Shown here: positions 53,525 to 61,833 of the stretch, one piece after another
Position numbering within the stretch: position 1 is the first letter of the stretch
Layout of the letters: the number at the start of each line of letters is the position of its first letter
Source: Mycolicibacterium baixiangningiae
GTDB lineage: Bacteria; Actinomycetota; Actinomycetes; Mycobacteriales; Mycobacteriaceae
Length of the DNA stretch: 64,000 nucleotides
NCBI RefSeq assembly: GCF_016313185.1
Contig: NZ_CP066218.1
Location: forward strand, 3,782,001 to 3,846,000
Reading direction: 5' to 3'
Made by a program: the position numbers and the translations under genes
Notes under the pieces: model-generated
The model's input: only the letters and a program-made list of their open reading frames with translations
Told to the model about the DNA's origin: nothing
Database searches by the model: none

Positions 53525-54741
53525 GAGTCGCGCGATCCCGTTGCGACGCAACCGGATCCGGTCAGCCGGCCGATCTCGTCATCCGACAGGCCGAGCCACT
53601 CGGAGAGCACCGAAGCGGTGTCGTCGCCGAGCGCTGGGGCCGCGACGGCAGGCGGGTAGGTGCCGTCGAACGCGATGGGCAACCCGGGGGCCAGATGGCG
53701 GCCGACCCGCGGCTGGTCGAGTTCGGTGAACAGGGGGTTGGCGGTGACCCGGTCACTGGCGGCGACCTCCGCGAAGCTGCGGTAGCGCTCCCACAGCACC
53801 GAGGTGCCGGACAGGGCCATTGTGACCTCGTCGGCGGTGTGCCCGCTGAACCAGACGGTGAACAACCCGGTCAGCGCGTCGCGGTGCCGGTAGCGTTCCC
53901 CCTCGTCGGTGAGGTCGGCGCCCAGTGCATCGCCCAGCGCGGCAACGGCATTGGTCGTTCCGGTGAGTTCGGTGAGGTCGCGGAAGTGCCGGTTGGTCAG
54001 CGCGACCACCATGAACGCCGCGCCGTCGCTGCTGACGAAGTTCTGGCCGTAGGTGCCGTACAGCGAATTGCCCACGCGAGGACGGGTTTCGCCGGTCACC
54101 ATCGCCTCGGTGAGCAGCGCGAGGTTGCCCGCGGTGGCCAAAGCCACGTTCTCCAGGGGAATGCTGATCCGGGCGCCGGCGCCGGTGGCGTCCCGGTGCC
54201 GCAGGGCGGCGGTGACCGCCAGCGCGACGTACAGCCCGCAGGACACATCCCACGCCGGAAGCACGTGGTTGACCGGTGTCGCCAGATCCGGCGGGCCCGT
54301 CACCAACGGGAAACCCGTTGCGGCGTTGACGGTGTAGTCGACCGCGGTGCCGCCGTCGGCGCGGCCCGACACCTCGACGTGGATCAGATCCGGCCGGCGC
54401 TCGACCAGTACGTTGTACGAATGCCATTGTCGCCCCGCCACATTCGTGATCAGCACACCGGCGTCGGCGATCAGGCGCGCCACCAGCTCCTGACCTTCGG
54501 CAGTCCGCATGTCCACCGCGACCGAACGCTTGCCCTTGTTCAGCCCGGCCCAGTAGATGCTGTCCCCGGCGTCGGTGACCGGCCATCGCCGATAGTCCGC
54601 GGCCCCGCCGACCGGGTCGACGCGGATGACCTCGGCACCCAGTTGCGTCAACGTCATCCCCGCCAGCGGTACCGCGACGAAGCTGGAGATCTCGACGATG
54701 CGCACCCCGGCGAGCGGCGGGACCCGATCCGTTGGAGGCAT
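53521..54741 (-). CDS. CaiB/BaiF (family III) CoA-transferase
   Basis: The 406-residue protein begins PPLAGVRIVEISSFVAVPLA, followed by GMTLTQLGAEVIRVDPVGGA (CoA-binding start), NKGKRSVAVDMRTAEGQELV, ADAGVLITNVAGRQW, and AATGFPLVTGPPDLATPVNH. The catalytic Asp is expected in the region around NHVLPAWDVSCGLYVALAVT. It moves CoA between carboxylic acids, keeping ATP cost down. The neighbours (dehydrogenase, thioesterase) indicate an acyl-CoA pathway. Confidence 0.93.
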   Translation of the reverse strand: MPPTDRVPPLAGVRIVEISSFVAVPLAGMTLTQLGAEVIRVDPVGGAADYRRWPVTDAGDSIYWAGLNKGKRSVAVDMRTAEGQELVARLIADAGVLITNVAGRQWHSYNVLVERRPDLIHVEVSGRADGGTAVDYTVNAATGFPLVTGPPDLATPVNHVLPAWDVSCGLYVALAVTAALRHRDATGAGARISIPLENVALATAGNLALLTEAMVTGETRPRVGNSLYGTYGQNFVSSDGAAFMVVALTNRHFRDLTELTGTTNAVAALGDALGADLTDEGERYRHRDALTGLFTVWFSGHTADEVTMALSGTSVLWERYRSFAEVAASDRVTANPLFTELDQPRVGRHLAPGLPIAFDGTYPPAVAAPALGDDTASVLSEWLGLSDDEIGRLTGSGCVATGSRDS

Positions 54742-54761
54742 CCGCTCAAGTTAGCAAGCGG

Positions 54762-56978
54762 TCAGGCGCTCGCCGTGCGGGCCAGCTTGATGGCGGCCGC
54801 CTCGATGGTGTCCTCGCTCAGCAGGACCTGCAGCGCGGCGTCACCGAGCGGGATGAAGCTGTCGCGGCCGGCGACGCGGTCGACCCGGCCGGTGTAGCCG
54901 TGGGCGAGCAGCGCGGCGAGCACGCCTTCGCCCACGCCGCCGGTCTCGCGGGTCTCGTCGACGATGAGCACCCGGCCGGTGGCCCGCGCCTCGCGCAGCA
55001 TGTCCTCGACCGGCAGCGGTGCCAGCCAGCGCAGGTCGACGACGCGGGTGGCGATGTGCATGCCTGCGAGCCGGTCGGCTGTCCGGAGGCTCATCCACAG
55101 CCCGTTGCCGAACGTGAGGATCGTCAGGTCGGCGCCGTCGCCGTAGGTGCGCGCGCGGCCGATCGGGGCGGTCGCGCCGGACAGCGGCGCCAGCCACTGC
55201 TCGTCGCCGTCGGTGTGCAGATCTTTGGTGTGGTACAGCGCGATCGGCTCCAGGAAAAGGCACACCGCGCCGGCCGTCTTCGCGGCGGCCACGCACGCCT
55301 GCATCATCGCCGCGGCGTCGTCCGGGCGCGCCGGGGAGGCGATCACGACACCGGGGATGTCGCGCATCGCCGCGATCGAGTTGTCGTTGTGGAAATGCCC
55401 GCCGAAGCCCTTCTGGTATCCGTAGCCGGCGACGCGCACCACCATCGGGTTGCGGTACTGCCGGTCGGCGAAGAACTGCAGGGTGGCGGCCTCACCGCGG
55501 ATCTGGTCGGCGGCGTTGTGGAAGTACGCCAGGTACTGGATCTCCGGGATCGGCAGTAGGCCCGACACTCCCGCGCCGAGGGCGAGGCCGAGGATGGCCT
55601 GCTCGTCGAGCAGCGTGTCGAACACCCGTGCCTGGCCGGCCTTCTGCTGCAGACCGCGGGTGACGCCGTACACGCCGCCTTTGCGGGCCACGTCCTCACC
55701 GAAGATCAGCGTCTCGGGGTGGCGGGCCAGCGCGTCGGCGAGGGCGCGGTTGATCGCTTGGGCCACCGTCATCGGTGCGCCGTCCGTCGCGGGATACGGT
55801 GCGGCCGAGGCGGCCACCGCCTCGTCGAGGCTGTCCCGCAGCGGGCGCAGCACCGCGTCGGGGCTGTCGAGCTGGGGCAGGTCGGCGACGTCGCGGGCCA
55901 TGTCGAGCACCTCGCGGCGGCTGGACTCGTAGCGCTCCAGCACCTCCTCGGCGGACAGGATTCCTTCGGCCACAAGTATTTTCGCGGTGTTCAGCACCGG
56001 GTCGCGCTCGAAGTCGGCGAGGATCTCGTCGGGGCGGCGGTAGGCCGGTTCGTAGTCGGAGCCGGCGTGGCCCATCAGCCGCACCGTGGACAGGTGCAGG
56101 AAGGCGGGACGGCGTTGCGTACGCACCCAGGCCGCCGCCGCGCGGGCCGTCTCCAGGGGGGCGACCAGGTCCGACCCGTCGGCGGCGAAGTACTCGAGGC
56201 CTTCCCGGTGGCCGTAGGTGCGGGCGATCCAGCCGCGCGGGGTCCTGGTGGAGATGCCGATGCCGTTGTCCTCGCAGACGAACAGCAGCGGCATCGGCAT
56301 GCCCTGGTAGGCGGTGTGCATCGCGGTGTTGAGCGCTCCGACCGCGGTGGAGTGGTTGGCCGAGGCGTCGCCGAAACTGCACACCGTGACCGCGTCGTCG
56401 GGCCATAGGCAGGGCACGTCGAGTTTACGGGCGCGGCCCGTCGAGAAGGCCACCCCGACCGCGCGCGGCAGATGCGAGGCGATGGTGCTGGTCTGCGGGA
56501 TGATGTTGAGGTCCGCCCGGCCGAACACCTTGTGCCTGCCACCGGAGATCGGTTCCTCGGTGGCCGCGACGAGGCCGAGGAGCACGTCGCGCAGCCCCGC
56601 GGACAGTCCGTCGTCGACCTGCTGGGCGCGGGCGAGGAAGAACCCGCCGGACCGGTAATGCAGCAGCGCCGGGTCGGTCGGTCGCAGCGCCGCCGCCACC
56701 GCGGCATTGCTCTCATGCCCTGAGGACCCGATCGTGTAGTAACCGCGGCCGCGGGACCGCAGCCACCGGGCGGCCAGGTCGAGGTGGCGGCTGCCGAGCG
56801 CGGCGCCGAACACCGCAAGCGCCTCGCGGACCGTCACCGTGGATCCGTCGCGCACGGGATCGTCGTCGCCGCGGCGCGGCGCGGGAATCTCGCCGCGCCG
56901 CGACGGGGCGGTGCGTGACAGGGCCGAGATCGTCGTCGTGAAGTGTTCGTCGACGGCTTCACGTTTCGTGCTGGCCAC
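54762..56978 (-). CDS. 2-oxoacid dehydrogenase E1, fused alpha and beta subunits (TPP-dependent)
   Basis: 738 residues from GTG 56978 (good site GGAGG). Residues about 40-370 are the E1-alpha part: YYTIGSSGHESNAAVAAAL and TPP-binding GDASANHSTAVGALNTA. Residues about 400-738 are E1-beta: IFGEDVARKGGVYGVTRGLQ, DTLLDEQAILGLALGAGVSG, GGHFHNDNSIAAMRDIPG. It decarboxylates a 2-oxoacid and passes the acyl unit to a lipoyl-E2, which is not found here with its E3, so partners must come from elsewhere or another acceptor is used. Confidence 0.93.
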   Translation of the reverse strand: MASTKREAVDEHFTTTISALSRTAPSRRGEIPAPRRGDDDPVRDGSTVTVREALAVFGAALGSRHLDLAARWLRSRGRGYYTIGSSGHESNAAVAAALRPTDPALLHYRSGGFFLARAQQVDDGLSAGLRDVLLGLVAATEEPISGGRHKVFGRADLNIIPQTSTIASHLPRAVGVAFSTGRARKLDVPCLWPDDAVTVCSFGDASANHSTAVGALNTAMHTAYQGMPMPLLFVCEDNGIGISTRTPRGWIARTYGHREGLEYFAADGSDLVAPLETARAAAAWVRTQRRPAFLHLSTVRLMGHAGSDYEPAYRRPDEILADFERDPVLNTAKILVAEGILSAEEVLERYESSRREVLDMARDVADLPQLDSPDAVLRPLRDSLDEAVAASAAPYPATDGAPMTVAQAINRALADALARHPETLIFGEDVARKGGVYGVTRGLQQKAGQARVFDTLLDEQAILGLALGAGVSGLLPIPEIQYLAYFHNAADQIRGEAATLQFFADRQYRNPMVVRVAGYGYQKGFGGHFHNDNSIAAMRDIPGVVIASPARPDDAAAMMQACVAAAKTAGAVCLFLEPIALYHTKDLHTDGDEQWLAPLSGATAPIGRARTYGDGADLTILTFGNGLWMSLRTADRLAGMHIATRVVDLRWLAPLPVEDMLREARATGRVLIVDETRETGGVGEGVLAALLAHGYTGRVDRVAGRDSFIPLGDAALQVLLSEDTIEAAAIKLARTASA

Positions 56979-57005
56979 CGGGCCTCCTGAACTAGCGGCG
57001 TGCCG

Positions 57006-58190
57006 TCAGCGGAACGCGGACAGTCCCGTCAACGCCTGGCCGATGATGAGAGTATGCATCTCGCTGGTGCCCTCGTAGGTCAGCACCGATTCGAGATTGT
57101 TGGCATGGCGCATCACCGGATACTCCGAGGTGATGCCGCTGGCGCCGAGGATGGTGCGGGCCGTGCGGGCGATGGTCAGCGCCTCGCGGACGCTGTTGAG
57201 CTTGCCGAGGCTCACCTGGTGCCCGGCGATGTCGCCGGCGTCCTTGAGCCGGCCGAGGTGCAGCGCGAGCAGCACGCCCTTGCCGTATTCGAGCGTCATG
57301 TCGGCGAGCTTCTGCTGGGTGAGCTGGAATCCCGCGATGGCCCGATCGAACTGACGCCGTGAGCGCGAGTAGTCCAGCGCGGTCTCCAGGCAGTCGCGGG
57401 CGGCGCCGAGCGCGCCGAACACGATGCCGAACCGGGCCTCGTTCAGACAGCTCAGCGGGGCCCGCAGGCTGGTGGCGCCGGGCAGCCGCGCGCTGTCGGG
57501 CAGCCGGACGTCCTCGAGTACCAGTTCGCTGGTCACCGACGCCCGCAGCGACATCTTGGACTTGATGGTGTGGGCGCTGAAGCCGGGGGTGTCGGTGGGG
57601 ACGGCGAAGCCGCGGACGCCGTCCTCGCTGCGCGCCCATATGACCGCGACGTCGGCGACCGACCCGTTGGTGATCCACATCTTCGCGCCGTTGAGGATCC
57701 AGTCGTCCCCGTCGCGGGCCGCACGGGTCCGCATGCCGGCCGGGTCGGAGCCGTGGTCGGGTTCGGTCAGGCCGAAGCAGCCGATGGCTGCGCCTGCCGC
57801 CATCCGGGGCAGCCACTGCTGCTTCTGCTCTTCGCTGCCGTAGGCGTGGATGGCGTACATCGCCAGCGAGCCCTGCACGCTGACCAGTGACCGGATGCCG
57901 GAGTCGCCGGCTTCCAGCTCGAGGCAGGCCAGACCGTAGGCCACGGCCGAGGTGCCCGCGCAGCCGTAGCCCTCGAGGTGCATCCCGAGCAGGCCGAGAT
58001 CGCCGAGCTCGCGGGCCAGTTCGCGGGCGGGCAGCTCACCGTTCTCGTACCAGGTGGCGATCTCCGGGGCGATCCGGCGCTTGACGAGCGACCGCACGGT
58101 ATCGCGGATCTGGCGCTCCTCGTCGTTGAGCAGCGCGTCGATCCCGACCAGTGCGTCGGGCGACATGGGTTCGGTCACGGTGCGGGACAA
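57006..58190 (-). CDS. Acyl-CoA dehydrogenase, glutaryl-CoA dehydrogenase-like
   Basis: About 394 residues. Flavoenzyme fold with CFGLTEPDHGSDPAGMRTRA, KMWITNGSVADVAVIWARSE, SRRQFDRAIAGFQLTQQKLA and the C-terminal HANNLESVLTYEGTSEMHTL. The Glu of YEGTSEMH is the catalytic base; the R/HANNLE segment is typical of glutaryl-CoA dehydrogenases, which also decarboxylate. TTG 58190 follows AGGAGA; GTG 58178 is an alternative. It could process a C5 dicarboxyl-CoA from ring cleavage. Confidence 0.9.
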   Translation of the reverse strand: MSRTVTEPMSPDALVGIDALLNDEERQIRDTVRSLVKRRIAPEIATWYENGELPARELARELGDLGLLGMHLEGYGCAGTSAVAYGLACLELEAGDSGIRSLVSVQGSLAMYAIHAYGSEEQKQQWLPRMAAGAAIGCFGLTEPDHGSDPAGMRTRAARDGDDWILNGAKMWITNGSVADVAVIWARSEDGVRGFAVPTDTPGFSAHTIKSKMSLRASVTSELVLEDVRLPDSARLPGATSLRAPLSCLNEARFGIVFGALGAARDCLETALDYSRSRRQFDRAIAGFQLTQQKLADMTLEYGKGVLLALHLGRLKDAGDIAGHQVSLGKLNSVREALTIARTARTILGASGITSEYPVMRHANNLESVLTYEGTSEMHTLIIGQALTGLSAFR

Positions 58191-58206
58191 GGGATCTCCT
58201 CGGGTG

Positions 58207-59433
58207 TCAGCAGCAACCGGTGCTGCGGGTGGCGGGGGCGGGCAGCCGCGGCTGCGCGGCGGGGCGTGTCCACGTGACCGCACGGCTCGGCGGGGGTGTC
58301 TGCTGGCTGCGGGTCTCGACCAGCGCGACACCGTCGACGAGGACCGTCGCGATGCCGGGAAGGTCACCGAGCGCGAAGCATTCGAGCGCGTCGGTGGCCA
58401 CCGATCCGGTGATCGGGCCGAGCACGAGGAGATCGGCGGGCCGGCCCTCGGCCACCACCCCGGTGTCCAGTCCGTGGGCGCGGGCGGTCTGGCCGGTCGC
58501 GGCGGCCACCGCGTCGACCGGATCGAGCCCGCACACCGAGGCGAGATAGCAGATGTTGCGCAGCATGCCGCGCGGGATGACGCCGGTGCCGCCGGGGGTG
58601 TCGGTGCCGAGGGTGAGGCGGTGCACCTGGTCGCGCTCCGTCAGTTGTTCGGCGACGAACTTGGTGGCGCGGTAGTTGTTCGAGCTGCACACCTCCACGT
58701 ACGCCGACGGCAGGTCGGCGATGATCGCGGCGATGTCGGCGTCGGGCGCGGGAATCGGTCCACCCGAGATGTGGCCGACGATGTCGGGCTGTACGGCCAG
58801 CACGACGTCGCTGCCCGCCACCCGACTCGACCCCGACCGCGAGACGCCGCCCGAGTGCATCTTGACCGTCATACCTCGGTCGTGGGCCCACTGCATATAG
58901 CGCTGAGCTTCCCCGTCCCCCAAGCGATTCCAGTCGTAGAAGATGAACTTGAGCTGGTCGATGCCCTCGGCGTGGGCCCGGTCGAAGTGCTCTTCGGTCA
59001 TGCCCGGCACCAGCAGTACCGTGCCGGCGTTCACCTTGACGCCCGAGGGCCGCATCCGGCCGGTGGTGTGCTTCGACGTGATCGCGATCGAGAGCACCAA
59101 TTCCGGGGTGAGGGCGTCGAACGCCAGGCCCGGGATGTGCAGTTCGCCCGCGGAGACCATCGACGTGGTGCCGCCGTGCAGGTAGTTGCCGATCCACCCG
59201 ATCGCGTCCTGCGCCGGTGTCCACTCCCCGAACGTCGGGTGGACGTGGCCGTCGACGAGGCCCGGCATCACGGTGAGGCCGCCGGCCGACAGCACCTGGT
59301 CGGGAGCGGGATGGTCGGTACCGATGCCGGTGATCACCCCGTCCTCGATGACCACGGTGGTGTCGCGCAGCGGGGCGACGTCGGGGTCGCCGTGGATCAG
59401 CAGCCCGATGTCCTGCACGAGCAGTGTCGTCAC
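58207..59433 (-). CDS. Amidohydrolase, enamidase-like
   Basis: 408 residues from GTG 59433 (ribosome site AAGGAGGGG). PGLVDGHVHPTFGEWTPAQD carries the HxH ligands, followed by GNYLHGGTTSMVSAGELHIP, the His in MKMHSGGVSRSGSSR and the Asp in LTLGTDTPGGTGVIPRGMLR. Enamidase (6-oxotetrahydronicotinate hydrolase) of nicotinate fermentation shows GNYLHGGTTSMVSAGE-like segments. It would open a cyclic enamide ring. The neighbours (Mo hydroxylase, GCDH-like) fit this. Confidence 0.82.
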   Translation of the reverse strand: MTTLLVQDIGLLIHGDPDVAPLRDTTVVIEDGVITGIGTDHPAPDQVLSAGGLTVMPGLVDGHVHPTFGEWTPAQDAIGWIGNYLHGGTTSMVSAGELHIPGLAFDALTPELVLSIAITSKHTTGRMRPSGVKVNAGTVLLVPGMTEEHFDRAHAEGIDQLKFIFYDWNRLGDGEAQRYMQWAHDRGMTVKMHSGGVSRSGSSRVAGSDVVLAVQPDIVGHISGGPIPAPDADIAAIIADLPSAYVEVCSSNNYRATKFVAEQLTERDQVHRLTLGTDTPGGTGVIPRGMLRNICYLASVCGLDPVDAVAAATGQTARAHGLDTGVVAEGRPADLLVLGPITGSVATDALECFALGDLPGIATVLVDGVALVETRSQQTPPPSRAVTWTRPAAQPRLPAPATRSTGCC

Positions 59434-59455
59434 GGCCCCTCCTTGCATTGGATTT

Positions 59456-59463
59456 TGTATACA
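59456..59463. promoter_or_regulatory. TGTATACA palindrome upstream of enamidase gene
   Basis: TGTATACA (59456-59463), extended to TTTTGTATACATTA, is a GntR-type (FadR/VanR group) operator shape 23 bases before the enamidase start; TAATGT beside it, read leftward, fits a -10. It lies in a 30-base gap after the FUSC stop and could give the downstream genes their own promoter. No GntR gene is in the window. Confidence 0.5.
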
Positions 59464-60474
59464 TTATCGGATCGGGGCGGGACGAGGGAAGGCCGCCCAC
59501 GCCTTCGGCACGATGAAAACGACGGCCACGACGATCGCGGCGCCGGCGAGGTTCATCCCCAGGCGCACCCCGCCCTCGTACCACGGGAACCAGTGCGGGT
59601 ACTCGCTGACCACGAGCAGCACGGGCGGGCCCGTGATCGCCCACCACGTGTAGTTCACCGGCCGCAGCGCGACCGCCAGCAGGAACAGCAGCACTGTCAC
59701 CGCGACCGCGACCGGCGCCGCCGGATGGGCGCCGAGCAGGGCCGCGGCGAGCGTGGCCCCGGCGGTGTTGCCGCACAGCCGTTGCACCAGGCGCGTCCGG
59801 GTCGCCGACCGGCCCGGCTGGATGGTGAGCAGCACGCTCGTCACCAGCCAGTGCCCGCCCACCGCATCGTCGGGCAGCCACCCCGCCACCACGACCGCCA
59901 CCGCCACCACGGTGGCCACCCGGGCGGCGTGCGCGCGGTCGAGTGACCGCGCGGCCGGCTCCTCTGCATCATGCGGCCGATTTCTCAGCGCCGCAGTCGT
60001 ATTGGCGCTGAACCACCACACCGCCCACGCGGCGGACACCGCGCCCGCCCCGATCGCGTATGCCGACAGGTCGGCGAGAGACGGGTGCGGACCGGCGTCG
60101 ACGGCGATCAGCACGACTGCCAGGCCGGCGGTGGCGCCGACTCGGTCGATGAGCGCGCCGGATACCGCGGCGACCACGGTCGCCACGGCCAGGGCGGCGG
60201 GATGGCCGCCACAGGCGACGACGAGGGCGCCGGCAACGAGCACGGCGGCCGCACGGGCCGCAATGGTCGTCAGCGCCGCGGGCCACGTCGTGGGAAGCGA
60301 CGGCACGGCGGTGAGGACGAAGCCCAGCGCAAGCGCCGAGCCGAACGCCGGCCTGCCCTGTAGCTGCGGAACGATCAGCAGCAGGCCGAGCGCGCAGGCG
60401 AGCGCGGCCGCCATCCCCCACCTGCTGCGCCCCACCGGCTGCAGGAGCGCCGGCAGCGCGGCACGGGGCCGCAT
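59464..60474 (-). CDS. FUSC-family (aromatic acid exporter-like) membrane protein
   Basis: 336 residues with about nine membrane helices (MAAALACALGLLLIVPQLQG, AARAAAVLVAGALVVACGGH, ATVVAVAVVVAGWLPDDAVG, VAVAVTVLLFLLAVALRPVN, LAGAAIVVAVVFIVPKAWAA). The segment GGHWLVTSVLLTIQPGRSAT with RTRLVQRLCGNTAGATLAAA is the FUSC repeat. Standard FUSC proteins are about twice as long, with a cytoplasmic domain that is missing here. It overlaps the 2Fe-2S gene by one base (TAATG). Transport of the heteroaromatic substrate or an intermediate is plausible. Confidence 0.8.
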   Translation of the reverse strand: MRPRAALPALLQPVGRSRWGMAAALACALGLLLIVPQLQGRPAFGSALALGFVLTAVPSLPTTWPAALTTIAARAAAVLVAGALVVACGGHPAALAVATVVAAVSGALIDRVGATAGLAVVLIAVDAGPHPSLADLSAYAIGAGAVSAAWAVWWFSANTTAALRNRPHDAEEPAARSLDRAHAARVATVVAVAVVVAGWLPDDAVGGHWLVTSVLLTIQPGRSATRTRLVQRLCGNTAGATLAAALLGAHPAAPVAVAVTVLLFLLAVALRPVNYTWWAITGPPVLLVVSEYPHWFPWYEGGVRLGMNLAGAAIVVAVVFIVPKAWAAFPRPAPIR

Positions 60475-60965
60475 TACTCCGGCGGGGTCGCCGCGTCGAG
60501 CACCGCCTGCACGATGCCCTGGTAACCGGTGCAGCGGCAGATGTTGCCGGACAACGCTTCCCGCACCGATTCCTCCGAGAGTGGCTTGTCGGCGTCGGTG
60601 TCGCGCAACAACTCGACCGCGGTGACCAGAAAACCCGGTGTGCAGAAGCCGCACTGGAGACCACCGCGTTCGCTGAACGCCTCGCGCAGCCGGGCCGTCT
60701 CCTCGAAAACCTCCAGCCCCTCGACGGTGTCGACGCGCGCGCCGTCCACCTGCGCCGTCAGCGTCAGACAGGCCCGCGCGCTGCGACCGTCGACGAATAC
60801 GGTGCAGGCTCCGCACACCCCGTGCTCACAGCCCAGATGCGTACCCGTGAGGCCGAGTTCGTCGCGCAGGAAGTCGGCCAGGGTGAGCCTCGGCGGCACC
60901 GAGCGGGACACCGGTCGGCCGTTGACGGTGACCGACACCGCGACGGCCGCGGGACTCTCAGACAT
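60474..60965 (-). CDS. Molybdenum hydroxylase small subunit (2Fe-2S, CoxS-like)
   Basis: 163 residues. Plant-type cluster CEHGVCGACTVFVDGRSARAC and second cluster CGFCTPGFL plus CRCTGYQ, in the C-terminal four-helix domain GNICRCTGYQGIVQAVLDA. Electron relay from the Mo site to FAD. Its start overlaps the end of the FAD subunit by eight bases. Confidence 0.96.
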   Translation of the reverse strand: MSESPAAVAVSVTVNGRPVSRSVPPRLTLADFLRDELGLTGTHLGCEHGVCGACTVFVDGRSARACLTLTAQVDGARVDTVEGLEVFEETARLREAFSERGGLQCGFCTPGFLVTAVELLRDTDADKPLSEESVREALSGNICRCTGYQGIVQAVLDAATPPE

Positions 60966-61833
60966 GGGCGGCCTCCTGTTCTCGCGCCGCACGCGCGGTG
61001 GCGGCGGTGAGTGCCTCGACGAGCGCTTCGGCACACAGTCGCCGGATGTAGTCGGTGTCCTCGGCCGCCGGGTCTGTACGTGCCGACCACGCCTGCGCGA
61101 GATCGCGCCACAGTGCCTGTGTGGGCCGCGATCCAGCGGCCTCGTCGCCGAGGAACAGCAACGGCCGGTCAGCGGCGCTGAGCAGGGCCGCGCGCACCCC
61201 GTCCACGGTCCCGTCGGGACGCAGCGTGAGCAGGCAGCCGGCACCGGCCAGACCGTAATCACCGTGCTGCGGGGCGTATTCGACGAAGCCCCACCCCTGG
61301 CCCGGCCGGATCGTGGGCACCGATATCCAGGTCAGCATCTCGTGGGATTCCAGCCCGTTGGTGTAGAACGACACGAACATGTCCTCGGCGGCGACGGTTC
61401 TCCGCCCGGACAGCGCCGACTCCACGTGGAAGGTCGCGTCGAGAACCAGTGTCACCAGGGGCATCTCGGCCGCGGGGTCGGCGTGGGCGATGGACCCGCC
61501 GATGGTGCCGCGGTTGCGGATGCCGACGTGGCCGATGTAGCGGGCCGCATCCGCGAGCAGCGGTGCGCGCGCGGCGATTTGCGGATCGACTTCGACAGTG
61601 CGGTGGGTGACGAGCGCGCCGAGGATCAGATCGTCGGTGTCGTCGAAGATCCGGGTGAGCTCGGCGAGTCGGCCGATGTCGATGACCGCCGATGGCCGGG
61701 CCAGCCGCAGGTTCATCAGGGTCAGCAGCGACTGACCGCCCGCCAGCAGCTTCGCATCGGGGTGGGCCGCCAGCAGGTTGAGCGCCTCGGCGACCGATGC
61801 CGGCCGGTGATAGGCGAATTCGGCGGGCTTCAC
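60958..61833 (-). CDS. Molybdenum hydroxylase FAD-binding subunit (CoxM-like)
   Basis: 291 residues from GTG 61833 that overlaps the large-subunit stop (GTGA). FAD-binding segments: AKLLAGGQSLLTLMNLRLAR, and GHVGIRNRGTIGGSIAHADP; C-terminal CO-dehydrogenase-flavoprotein-like domain around GQGWGFVEYAPQHGDYGLAG. It passes electrons from the iron-sulphur subunit to the acceptor. Confidence 0.95.
   Translation of the reverse strand: MKPAEFAYHRPASVAEALNLLAAHPDAKLLAGGQSLLTLMNLRLARPSAVIDIGRLAELTRIFDDTDDLILGALVTHRTVEVDPQIAARAPLLADAARYIGHVGIRNRGTIGGSIAHADPAAEMPLVTLVLDATFHVESALSGRRTVAAEDMFVSFYTNGLESHEMLTWISVPTIRPGQGWGFVEYAPQHGDYGLAGAGCLLTLRPDGTVDGVRAALLSAADRPLLFLGDEAAGSRPTQALWRDLAQAWSARTDPAAEDTDYIRRLCAEALVEALTAATARAAREQEAAHV

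Noticed and set aside
58054..59946. 630-codon plus-strand open frame
   Set aside because: Antisense to the enamidase-like and dehydrogenase genes; no recognisable domain.
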